Assembly: GCF_014898815.1 (NCBI RefSeq)
Contig: NW_026515433.1
Span: 456,501-520,500 of the forward strand
Direction of reading: 5' to 3'
From: Panonychus citri
Taxonomy: Eukaryota > Arthropoda > Arachnida > Trombidiformes > Tetranychidae
Length of the DNA: 64,000 bases
Positions 52,822 through 63,701 of the stretch are shown here, one piece after another. The notes beneath the pieces are model-generated. The model ran no database searches. It was not told where the DNA came from and saw only the letters and a list, made by a program, of their open reading frames with translations. Position 1 is the first letter of the stretch. Every line of letters begins with the position of its first letter. Both the position numbers and the translations under genes were made by a program.

Positions 52822-53642
52822 ATGGCTCCAATTCTTGGCTATTGGAAACTTCGAGGTCTTGTTGAACCGATTCGCTTATTATTAGCTCATGTCGGCCAAG
52901 AGTACGAAATGAAAAGCTACTCTTTTGGACCTGAGCCCGATTTCGATCGGAGTGAATGGCTTGACGAGAAATTCAATCTCAATCTCGACTTTCCTAATTT
53001 ACCTTATTACATAGACGAGGATGAAGGTGTTAAAATCACTCAGGTAAGACAATTAGTTAATTATTCTATTGATTTTGTTTATTGTTTGCTGATCTATCAT
53101 AAAAGTGAATTTGATCAACCCAATCTTTGTTTTCTATTATCATCTAATCAAAATCTAATTTAATTGTCCAACAGACTGTGGCTATACTACGGTACTTAGC
53201 TCGAAAACATGGATTGATTGGTGAATCAGATGAGGAGATAATTAAATTGGACATGACTGAACAATTTACAATGGAATTAATTTTGTCCTGTGCTAAAGTT
53301 TGGTACACTAAAGACGAAGAGACTTTTGAACAGTTAAAAGGTGAACTATCGGCTAATTTGAGTGTTAAATTATCTCAACTCGCAAAATTGATTGGTGAAA
53401 ATCAATACCTGATCGGTGATCGAGTTACTTACGTTGACTTTATGCTGTATTCATTTTTGGACTACATTCGTCTCTTTGATTCGAGTATATTTGAAGATGA
53501 AAATGTATCAACAATTAACGAATATTTATCACGAATCGAAGCTCTACCTGAAATCGAAAAATATCTTTCATCGGAAGATTTCAGTCGATTCCCATTCAGT
53601 GGACCTATGGCTCGATTCGGTTCATCCGAACCAAGTGAATAA
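52822..53642 (+). CDS. Mu-class glutathione S-transferase, copy 5 (229 aa)
   Basis: Exons 52822-53043 (74 codons) and 53175-53642, phase-0 intron of 131 nt (GTAAGA..CAACAG). N-terminus MAPILGYWKLRGLVEPIRLL is nearest to canonical mu GSTs, with Tyr7, Trp and Lys of EWLDEK, cis-proline in FPNLPYYID and TQ-Thr. The C-terminal domain has CAKVWYTK (Tyr115 equivalent) and YLIGDRVTYVDFMLYS, and ends MARFGSSEPSE. Its intron begins GTAAGACAATTAGTTAA, the same words as in copy 4, which supports a fairly recent duplication of the pair. Two unrelated genes lie between them. Confidence 0.95.
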
Positions 53643-54849
53643 TCAGCGAATCGACGATCCTCAAGAATTTTCTCTTAGCAAAGAAAAAGTTCTGAGTCAA
53701 TATAATTAATCTATCGAATTGATCTTAGACTTGATTCCAACTTATTGCCGCAAGCTTACAATTCAACTAACATACACTGTCATTAAGTTAATCGTAATTA
53801 ACTTTCCGATTGTTATTTAAACTTCATTTTCTGTCTCTATGATTACTATTAATACAATTGTATTGATCTAGCCATGATTTTGCCTGCTACAAATAATTAA
53901 AATTTAGAGTCACATTGAACTGATTGTTTCCATGAGACACATTCAATTGTTAATTATATAAATCGATTTGTCAATTAAAAATCAAATCTCAACTAAACTA
54001 TTACCTTAATTGTCTTTAACCTTGATTAATGTTATTTTTCAAGGTGAAACTGATCATCAACTATTAGTCTTGTTACTATAACTCTGTTCAGTTATGGATC
54101 CACCTAGAAACTTATTGATTTTATGATGAATTTGCATCGATCGAAAGTTAAATTACTACTTTCAACAGACGAAATGATTGACTGTTGTAACGATAGTTGG
54201 TCAACTTTCTCTGATTTAATCAGAATTCAGACAATTCGTTTTATCCTTTAAGTCCATGTCTTCATATCTTCTTATTAAGATGATTGTATTCCTGACATTG
54301 ATTATTATTTCAAATGATTTTCTCACATTTAAATTCAACGAATTCTCTGCCCTTAAATTCGTTCGTTTAACTTTTCAATCAATAAATCAATTGAATAACA
54401 ATCAGGTAACAGTTAATCAGTCTGATTATAATTACGAATTTTTCTATTAATATTAATATTATCAATAATAATATTATTATTAATACATTAGTATATCTGT
54501 TAATATTAACATTAATATGAACAATTTATCATTATTTTTCTTTGTTTGAATTTCCTCAAAATCAAACGAAATACTAATAAATGTACAACAATGAAGCTAA
54601 ATTATTGATTTTCAGGAGGATCGTTAATGTTTGTATCTCATGAAGAAACGCAATGGATGATAGGATGTTCAGTTGAGTTAAACGAGATGAAGTGATCGTC
54701 GATATTTGAACTAAGTAAACCTCCGGTTAAACATTTAGTTCGTTGGATTCATAATTCTTAATTTTAATCTTGACTATTTATTAGATTTATTAACACTCTG
54801 GACGTGTGAACATAAACAATATGGCACCAGCGATGTTGGTGTTCTTGAT
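53643..54849. other. Intergenic between GST copies 5 and 6 (convergent)
   Basis: 1.2 kb between two stop codons on opposite strands. It includes an AT-only stretch at about 54450-54500 made of TTAATA/ATTATT words. An ATG frame at 54256-54450 has a hydrophobic start but no further support. Confidence 0.55.
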
Positions 54850-56019
54850 CTACGGTTTTTTATTACCGAATTTGGCTCTTGGGGAGCTGATTGTCCATCG
54901 ATCGAAATTTTCGTCTTTGAAATAAGGCTCAATGTTTGGAAGAGTTTCGATTCTGAGGAGATAATCATTTAGATTCTGGTACGGCTCAAACAGAGGAAAA
55001 CTGAACATTCTTATGTAATCCAATGTCGAATACAAAAGAAAGTCGATGTAAGTGATTCGATCTCCAAGAAGAAACTGATTAGATCCAAGAACTTTCGAAG
55101 TGTGTTCAAGCTTTTGTCCCAAGTAATCGAAGCATTTAGGTAAATTTTCCATGTAAATCTCATCGGAAGCAACGTACCAAGCACTAATCAATTTCAACAT
55201 AATCTCCATGACACCCTGTTCGATTACATCAGAACGAATTGTTTCCTCTTCTCCTTTCGGTCCTAAATCATATTTACGACCCAAGTATCGGAGAATCGCC
55301 AAAGTCTGTGTAAATATTATAACACAAGAGAAGCAAATTAAATACTCATTCAACTATTTACTTGTTAAAACTAATTAATATGTAAAAACCTTTTGTTAAT
55401 CAAAGAAATTCAAATGTACTCAAGGCTCTCACAATGAAAACAATACATTAATTATCTCCATAATGAAAAGTCAATTAGCTGAATATTTAAAAATTTCATG
55501 ATTCTCTTGGTGATGAATCTATGTACTGGTTATGTGATAGACAAATTGTTACCATTAGGAAATGAGCTTATGTAAATCAACTAACAAGTACACGACTCAA
55601 AAGTAAATTAGTTAGTTGATTAATTATGAAAATCACTTATTTTCAAAGTACTTTTGTCAACCTTGAAGATTTTCAAGGTAATCAAATAAACTATTCACAA
55701 TTTAACTAATTTCAATTGTTTGTTAGTTTTTTGTTTAGTCAAAATTGATTATCTCACATGTGCAACATTAATCATTAAACAAATTGATTAATTCAGTGAC
55801 TTACCTGAGTTAATTTGATCTCTCCATCAATGTAATAAGGTAAATTAGGATATTCAAGACCTAAATTGTCCTTCTCGTTGAGCCAATCTGATTTATCGTA
55901 ATTAGGAGCATCACCAACTTTGTATTTCTTTAATTGATAAGGTTGATTAGTTTGTTTCAATGTTAACACAATCGGTTCAACCAAAATCTTATATTCCAAT
56001 AACCAATTGTTGGCACCAT
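54850..56019 (-). pseudogene. Mu-class GST, copy 6, exon 1 frameshifted by a 1-nt deletion
   Basis: Exons on the minus strand at 56019-55805 and 55305-54850, 499-nt intron with GTAAGT..ACACAG ends. The ATG at 56019 starts MVPTIGYWNIR. The frame then runs into a stop, while the expected LVEPIVLTLKQ sequence continues one frame over. Exon 1 is 215 nt, against 216 in copies 1, 2, 3 and 7, so exactly one base is missing, at about codon 12 (near 55986). All else looks intact: Trp and Lys of DWLNEK, YPNLPYYIDG, TQ-Thr, ISAWYVA, FLLGDRITYIDFLLYS and a normal stop. Most differences from copy 1 in conserved blocks are synonymous, so it was under selection until recently. It is either a young pseudogene or an assembly error. 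No alternative ATG would restore the N-terminal Tyr. Confidence 0.85.
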
Positions 56020-56098
56020 GATATTGATCAGTTGATTTTTATCAATATTTGAACTGAAATGAATTTAAACTGAAACTTTTCATCAAACACCACAAACA

Positions 56099-56106
56099 TT
56101 TAAATA
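56099..56106 (-). promoter_or_regulatory. TATA-like box of GST copy 6
   Basis: Minus-strand TATTTAAA 80 nt before the ATG at 56019. Its persistence suggests the copy may still be transcribed. Confidence 0.35.
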
Positions 56107-58675
56107 GATTCATTTCTCCCCTGTGGTTCAAATTATCGCCTCCCTCTCATCTTTGGGTATTTATCATCATTCATTAATCACTTTCTATTAATTCATTAAA
56201 ATCTTACACGATTGAAATTGAGATTTTCAATCTGAAAGTTGATGAATATTTATAATTAATTATAATGAATGAGCAATTGATTCAGAAGGATAAACTTTCA
56301 CAGTGAAGTTCATGCTTGATTTAGTAATTGATAAATGAACTTTAAAGATCACCATGAATTCAGCACTGAGCTTAGTGAAGATACCACATAAACATGAATT
56401 ATGGATCATTTCCGTTTCCGTGAAAGCCAATCAATGAGTCAATACCTTGATTAAGGTTCTTAACATCAATTTAACATAATCAACAACTGAGTAAATGTTA
56501 AATAGTTGAGATGACAAAATGAAACTAATTCATTATGATGAGTTTCATGGAGATGAAAAGTTACCCATTGATTATGTTTTTCATTCATTAAATAAATTGT
56601 TTGATTTGGTTTTGAATAAAAGAGATGATTAATTATGTGCATTACAATTGATTCATTGATGAATGAACTGCATTCATTTTCCTTTAATCATGTAAATTAA
56701 GATGAACATGATTAGAAAACCTTGAGAATAGAAAGTAACTAAAATTTTTAATTTGATTGTCAAAATATTGGAAATTGATTTATTGACATTGTCAAAGTGT
56801 CACAATTATATTAATAATTTAATCAATTATGCGATCAGCTGATGTAGAGCAATTAAGTTTGTGTAAAGGCTTAACAATTAAACTTGATTACGAGTTGAAG
56901 CTAATCAGAAATAATTGATTATGGAAAACTTGAAAATTTATCAAAATAAATGTTTTTGATTATCTGGATCAGAATTGGGAATTTGTATTATTTTAATCAA
57001 CAGAATAATTGATCACATTAAGAAATTGATCTCATGAAACAATTAGATGGTCAGAATATCAATCATCGTATAGTCAAGGATAAAGTTGATTAGATCAATT
57101 AATTTTGATTATGTCGAATGAAAAAATGACGGATAACGAATCAGATTAACTTTTAAACAATTAATCAATCAAACTTAATTAAGACTAGACTGAGAGTAAT
57201 TAAATCCATGTTAATTGTACCTAATTAAGTGAAACCTGTCTAATTGTAACCAAAGATCGCAATTAAAAAAAACTCAAGTCATTTGACTTTTAAGAATATT
57301 TTTAATTCTGATTAAATCACAAGAAATTATCAATTAATTGTTGTTTAATTTCCTGATTTTACCATTAAATTAACGGTTCTTTCATTGATCCAATGTACAC
57401 AACAAACCTTGATGTTACTCAAAACTATCAATTCTCAAGGTAATTGTTTGGTGATTACTAAATTGTTGTCAAAATGTTTGTTATTATTTCCATTGATAGG
57501 ATCACGATAGCACTTAACTATCATGATGATAATAATTTCATCCTTCAAGGTATTTACATCATCCATAAAAAGTATTATTTAATCAATTAATTGATTGTTC
57601 TGGTCAACATAACTAATTGTTACGTTAATTCATGTGATTTTATTTACTAGTTAATAACTGAATCTATTGAAATGTAAATTGATCACTATTATCATTGGTG
57701 ATGATATAACAGAAACACCTTAATTCATGATTTGCCCAAAAGCAATTAAATTGTTTAATTAACAAAACTATCTTTGGGAATAGCCATAAATTACTGGTGA
57801 TTTAGCCTTGATTTAATCCTCATGGTTAAATATAAGATAATTTGATCAATTGTTTAATTTGATGCTTAACAGGAAACGGATGTCATCTTGATTCTGTGTA
57901 ATTAGATTAAAGTTAAATCCAGACTCAAGTCAATGATTGTAATCAAATAATATAATGTTAATTGTATTGATGACTAATGTCTGCATCTGATTAAACATTA
58001 ATTGTGACTAATTGAATCAATTGTTTGAATGGGAAATATTGATCATTCATTGTAATCTATTTTTACTTTTGAGTATCAATAGACTTTAAACAAAAGCACA
58101 TCCATTAATGTTGAACAATTAACTTTAATTGATTAATTATTGTCAATTAACTCGGAAATGTGTCGGATTATGATTTAATTCAATTCGTGTGTAATATGAT
58201 TAAAGATAATCACAAATGATCAAGGGCACACTTCCGATAATTTGATAACAATCAAGGAAACTTGACAAAAGCATCTCAACAATTGAACAGTTTTAAGTGA
58301 ATCAATTTAAATAAATCATCTACTGATTACAATGATTAACAATAATCAACTTCAAAAAGTCTGAAAATCCCAAACAAAAGGATTACAAGTCGACACATCT
58401 TTCTGATTAATTGCAAATGAGTTTGGATAACAATTAACATGAGAAAAACAAAGTGATTAACAATTAATGCAAATCAGCTGATTATCTGATTCCGTCATTT
58501 TCGCTTATGTGTTTTTGTTATCATCGTTTTATCATAGCGATTGGAAGCGATATCATCTCGTCAGACTGGTCTTGTCTTCAAATGGGAAGGATCAACATCC
58601 TAATCACACCTACTAATTGATGATATTTACTGAAGGACAGCCCATACAATCAACATAATTGAATTAGAAAACACC

Positions 58676-58682
58676 ATAAATA
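58676..58682 (+). promoter_or_regulatory. TATA-like box (ATAAATA) of GST copy 7
   Basis: CCATAAATAG-type element 131 nt before the ATG at 58807. Confidence 0.35.
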
Positions 58683-58806
58683 GACTCGATCCTTTGAAAT
58701 TTTCGTATTCATCTGATTGCAATCATCGGTTCCATTAGAACTTTTTTACTGTTTTCAAGTTTATTTTCTTTCATTTGATTGTTACTCGTGATTTCTGTGC
58801 TTCGTG

Positions 58807-59626
58807 ATGGCTCCTATTCTTGGTTATTGGAATCTTCGTGGTCTTGGTGATCCAATTCGTCTCTTGTTGGCTCAAGCTGATGTCGAATATGAACTTAAGA
58901 CTTACAACATCGGTGCTGCTCCTGAGTATTCAAAAGATGATTTTCGGTCTGGAGCAAATGAACTAGGACTTGATTTCCCTAATTTACCTTATTACATTGA
59001 TGGTGACGTTAAACTATCACAAGTGAGTAAAATGATTTGTATTTACTATTGAGTTTAAATTGATTTCGATTCAATTGTTTGATTGGACTTTTTGTTTCTT
59101 GTGAAAAAAGACTGTTGCTATTTTGCGATATTTGGGACGGAAAAATGGACTAGCTGGTACTGAAGAAAATGAGGTAACTCGATGTGATTTAGCTGAACAA
59201 GCGTCGATGGATATGATCATGTTCTTGTTCAAATGTTGGCGAACTCATGATGAAACAGCACAAAAAGAAATCAATGAATATATTCCACCTAAATTGGAAC
59301 AATTAAACAAATTCCTTGGATCTGGTCCTTTCGTTCTTGGTGAGAAAGTTTCATACGCTGATTGTATCATGTATTCTCTATTGGATTTCGTCCGAATTTA
59401 CAAATGCGAATTGATTGAAGCTCATTCAACACTCAAAGATTTTCTTTCTAAATTTGAATCCTTACCCAAAATCGATGGATATTTGAAAAGCGACAAATTC
59501 AGTCGCTTACCAATAAGCGGTCCAATGTATGGATGGGGAGGAAGCGCTGAGCCATCAGAAACAGTAGAAACTCCAGTAACAGTTGAAGTGGCCGAGACTC
59601 AAGAAGTTCCTGAGGCCACAGAATAA
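58807..59626 (+). CDS. Divergent mu-class glutathione S-transferase, copy 7, with acidic tail (243 aa)
   Basis: Exons 58807-59022 (72 codons) and 59111-59626, phase-0 intron of 88 nt (GTGAGT..AAAAAG). The ATG at 58807 is used; the codon before it is GTG. N-terminus MAPILGYWNLRGLGDPIRLL keeps Tyr7 and FPNLPYYIDG with its cis-proline. However, the segment that carries Trp and Lys in the other copies reads DDFRSGANELGLDF, so both glutathione-contact residues are replaced (Phe and Ala by my alignment). The Tyr115 position reads KCWRTHD, with Arg instead of Tyr. FVLGEKVSYADCIMYS is conserved. After GWGGSAEPSE the protein has an extra Glu/Val/Thr-rich tail of about 20 residues found in no other copy. 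AATAAA at 59656-59661 lies 30 nt past the stop. Likely an old, separately evolving member; activity is uncertain. Confidence 0.93.
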
Positions 59627-60133
59627 ATAATTTCATTGATGAAACTTTACTATCAAATAAAATCCAAAAAATGTAAAATCTTCACGATTTGAATTAGATT
59701 ATCAAAATAATCGATACAAATAATAGTGAATAAATTTCAATTTCTTCATCTTCAACATCATGAGTGTTCTGATTCAGTTCAAGTATCTCACAATTCTTTT
59801 ATTATTATACCATTTCTATGAAATGAAAAATTTGATTCAAGATTTTAATTGAATCTTGATTAGCTTTAGCAAAGTAAATTCAATTTTTTACTCAGCTTTT
59901 TTCTCAATTGGGATAACAAAATACTCAAAGATAAATACAATGTTTATATAATAACATCATGAGAAAATAAATTAATCATTCAACCTTCAACAGGACAGTT
60001 GATTTGTCTCAGGAGAAAATAGGCCACGATAATAATGCTAATCAGTCTTTTCAATTTGACAGAAGAATTAAGATTACAAATTTTGTCATTAATTTCTAAA
60101 TGTCATCAATCATCTTGATTAATATTATCACTA
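59627..60133. other. Convergent 3' region between GST copy 7 and EXOSC10
   Basis: 507 nt between two stop codons, AT-rich, holding both 3' UTRs. Nothing else seen. Confidence 0.6.
59656..59661 (+). terminator. Poly(A) signal AATAAA for GST copy 7
   Basis: Canonical hexamer 30 nt after the stop codon. Confidence 0.6.
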
Positions 60134-62807
60134 TCATTTCAATGATCCGGTTGTAACCATGTAATTTAAAAGTTTTTGATATGGGGAAACAAATTTCGAT
60201 GAAATTTTCTCAACTAGTTCTGATCTCTTAGCTTTAGACTGAGTATTTAGGAAGTCTAAAAGTGGCGATGAATTCATCCTCGATTTTGGTCTCGGTTTGA
60301 TTCTTACACTTGAATAATCGATATCATCTCCTGAAATTGAAAAGATCATTAATAGAAAACCATTAATCTTTACCCAAAATTAATTATTTTAATATTTACC
60401 TTTTCCATCTTTTAATAGTGTATTCAAATTTTGTGAGTCACTTTTATAAATTAGATCATGTCGAAGATGAACCAAACTATCATAATCTAAGCATCTTGTT
60501 GATATAATTCGTTGTGATGGAGCGGGTGTGGTTGAGGTTTTGTTCTGAAAAAAAGAGAGCAATTAGTCAATTATGTAAATTGAGTTATGAAAATCAACGA
60601 ACCTCTATTGGAATATCTCGAGCTTTCAGAATTATTTGATGTAATTCGTTCAACTGTTGCCTGACCATTGGAGGAATAGGATTACAACAAGCTAAGATTC
60701 CTTGTTGTTCTCTAGATTATGAAAAGAAAAATTATTGATTATTGATTTGAAATTTCATTCGATCTCAAATGTAGTGTTTTTGAAAAAATTTATTCTCAAT
60801 TACCTTGGAAGAACATCTGAAATTTGAAGCATCATGTGATTCGGCAAAATATACCTGAAAAAGAATAAAAATTGATGTAAGAACAAATCGATTATTAAAT
60901 TATAAATTTCCACCAGAATAAACTATTAATAATTACCCAGAACTTTCATCTTCAACTCGTGCAAGTTTATCTCTCCAAGCATAAATCTCCTTGAGAGCAA
61001 ATAATTGTCTAGGATTAAGTGAGGCTGTTGATCTTTTGAGAATCGCATTGAATCCTTCAGGTTTGAATAAAGGTTTTTCATATCTCTGTAAATACGATTG
61101 ATTGGTGTGAAATTAAGGTTGATCATTTGATTCTATTATATTCTATTAGATTTGTGGTTCACTTACCTTGAGACAAACATCTCGACTGGATTGGAATACC
61201 TGCTTTAATAATTTTCTTGATGGATCTTTTTCAAGCAATTCTTTCTTCATAATATCGTAAACATATAACAGATAATGAGTATCTTCTCGAGCATAATTCA
61301 ACATGTCCTGAGGCAATGGACGGATTCTCCAATCGGCTAATTGATACTTTTTGTTCACATCCAAATGACAATAATGTTTCAATAAATAAGCAAGTGAATG
61401 ATGAGCCAAATTCAATGTTTTAGCAGCTTGTCCAGTGTCAAACATTCCAACGATGTAGACTGAAAAATCTCTCTGAAGCCAGGGAATATCACTATCAGCT
61501 CCATGTAAAACCTTTAAAATAATAGAATTGTGATTAAATAAGATAATCTAATTTAGTTGATATCTTACTTTTAGGATTTTAGGATTGGTAAAGACTTCAT
61601 TTAGAATTGCCAATTCATTCCTTAATAATAATGAATCGATTATGTAATCATCTGTCCTGGTAGAGATTTGGATGAGACAAGTGAATCCTTGAAATGACCT
61701 GTAAGAATGAGCCTACAATATATTCAAATTAAAATATGAAATAAAATGATTTGATAAAAGATGAATACTTACTTCAAGATCGATTGCAAATTCTTTCACA
61801 TCCTTCAGGGTTTCAATCAAAGATTGAAGTGAATCTAAATCGTTGATGAAATGAAAATTTTCTTCTTTTAGGTCCGATGGAAGTTGTGGTGTTACTTTTT
61901 CCAACATGGAAGAAGTTGGTTGCCAATTCTCTAATTCAGTCTCATAGGGATGACAAGAATGTTCTTCTCCATCTTCATCTTTTTCCATGAAAATAGCTAA
62001 TGGCCGAGTAGAATGAGGCTTTTCTTTCAATGGAGGGACAAAAGGGATATTTCTGTTGTCTATTTTATCTTTGAATTTAGTTTGTGGCCTTTGAATGTTA
62101 CGAGCGGTAATTAAATTAACAACCATATCTCGTTTTCGCTTTATTCCTTGGCTCTGATTAGAGATCCATTTTGTCCTTTGCTGGTTAATGGCGACAGCGG
62201 TGCTATTACTAACATTCAGTGTTGCAACAATAAGTTCTTGATCTTTTTTCTTTAAACCTGCAGCATCATCTAGATTATGATTCTGTAAGAAAACAATTGA
62301 TACAAAAATTTCATTTACATTACATTGTAAGAGGAAAGATAAATGAGAATATGACTTACAATTCTATCCAGTATAATGTCATTCAAGTCGCAAAGTGCAT
62401 CAAACTTATCTTCGGGCGTCGTCAGTTTCCTGATATTTTTATCATCTGTTCGAGCCTTTTTAGCCAAAGAGCTTATCCTGAAATTACATAAAAATCACAT
62501 AAACATCAAACCAATTGATTTAAAAAACAAATCCGATAATCTTACAACGTAATCATATTTTTCTCCTCAGCTTCCATTAAAGCTTTAAAGCTCGAATAAG
62601 TTGAATTAATATCAAAATCTGTTGCATTGAATCCAAGACTAGCAGAAATGGCTTCTTTGATAGATTGTTGCAAATCCTTAAAGAAAAGAAATCAAAAATA
62701 ATTAATTTAACAAAATAAACATTTAACACAAAAAAAGAATGACAATTGAAACTCACCGTCGTAACATCTTCGACATAACTGGATTTAACTTCTTCTTCCT
62801 CATCCAT
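60134..62807 (-). CDS. EXOSC10: EXOSC10/Rrp6, nuclear exosome 3'-5' exoribonuclease (649 aa)
   Basis: Eleven minus-strand exons: 62807-62757, 62676-62546, 62477-62360, 62282-61773, 61712-61569, 61511-61167, 61085-60937, 60854-60804, 60711-60603, 60544-60400 and 60330-60134. They total 1950 nt, all junctions GT..AG and in frame. EXOSC10 trims and degrades nuclear RNAs with the exosome core. DEDDY exonuclease residues are present: Asp268 and Glu270 in FAIDLE, followed by HSYRSFQGFTCLIQIS; Asp326 in VLHGADSDIPWLQRDF; and Tyr391 and Asp395 in NYAREDTHYLL. The HRDC domain follows at about 450-525 (NPRQLFALKEIYAWRDKLAR...YILPNHMMLQIS). Residues 1-170 match the position of the Rrp6 N-terminal (PMC2NT) domain. 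The C-terminal tail is short compared with the roughly 885-residue human protein. It shares its upstream gap with RPL36A. Confidence 0.95.
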
Positions 62808-63386
62808 GGTAGAGAAATTTCGATAAACTAGAACAAATTGCCAATAATTTAATTCAAATAACAAAAGTTAAATAATAATTTAAATTTCTAAACAACAATT
62901 AACAAAAATACTTTTCGTTCAAAACAAGAGCATGTGTCTAGTCACCATGGAAACTGATGCTAAGATGGTGAAGCGGAACATTCAAAGTCTCTTTCAACTA
63001 CAATCTAAATTTCAAATTCTCATTAAATTTGATTCCAACTCTTACAACGATAAAAATTAACTAAAAAACCAAAGAATTAAAATACAGTAATCAGAAATTT
63101 CTTGATAAATCAATTAAAAATCAATTGATGGAAAGGGAAGTTTAGTTGATTGAAATTAAGAAAAAGAATTTCAAGTTTATTTTAAATTTGGCGCTTTTTG
63201 TTAGACAAGAAAGTTGATCGGGTCTCTTGTCTTCATCCGTTTCCGTTTTGAATGTCTGTTGACTTGATGGTTTTCAAGTTAAATTGTTTCTTTTGGATTT
63301 AATTGTAATTTAATTAATTTGTTTAACTAATTGGTTGTTTCATTTTCTATTTTGTTACATAGTTAATTATTTAATTAGTGACCATC
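62808..63386. promoter_or_regulatory. Divergent promoter region of EXOSC10 and RPL36A
   Basis: 579 nt between the start codons of two head-to-head housekeeping genes. No TATA box is obvious. A pyrimidine-rich run near 63222-63245 (TCTCTTGTCTTC) could be the 5' terminal oligopyrimidine start of the ribosomal protein mRNA. Confidence 0.5.
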
Positions 63387-63701
63387 ATGGTTAACGTACC
63401 AAAAACTAAGAGAACCTATTGTGGTAAATGTAAGAAACATACCATGCATAAGGTTAATCAATACAAGAAAGGTAAAGATTCAATTCATGCTCAAGGAAAA
63501 AGAAGGTACGACAGAAAACAACGAGGTTATGGTGGACAAACTAAGCCTATTTTCCGAAAGAAGGCCAAGACAACCAAGAAGATCGTTTTGAGGATGGAAT
63601 GTGGTGATTGTAAATACAGGAATCAAGTTCCAATCAAGCGATGTAAACATTTCGAAATTGGTGGTGAAAAGAGAAGAAAGGGACAAATGATCCAATTCTA
63701 A
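63387..63701 (+). CDS. RPL36A: Large-subunit ribosomal protein eL42 (RPL36A/RPL44), 104 aa
   Basis: Intronless here, starting at the ATG at 63387 (an in-frame GTG three codons upstream is not used). eL42 is a component of the 60S subunit near the E site. It is recognised by the start MVNVPKTKRTYCGKCKKH, the highly conserved RRYDRKQRGYGGQTKPIFRK and the end KRCKHFEIGGEKRRKGQM. Two Cys pairs for zinc are visible: CGKC near residue 12 and CGDC near residue 72, the second partnered by the Cys of KRCKH. The Pro in QTKPIF is the residue whose substitution gives cycloheximide resistance in yeasts, so this is the sensitive form. Length is close to the family norm of about 105. Confidence 0.97.
   Translation: MVNVPKTKRTYCGKCKKHTMHKVNQYKKGKDSIHAQGKRRYDRKQRGYGGQTKPIFRKKAKTTKKIVLRMECGDCKYRNQVPIKRCKHFEIGGEKRRKGQMIQF

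Larger units (their letters stand above)
56020..58806. other. Intergenic between divergent GST copies 6 and 7
   Basis: 2.8 kb of uniform AT-rich sequence rich in TTAATTG words, between the starts of two divergently oriented GST genes. No coding sequence or recognisable element seen. Confidence 0.6.
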
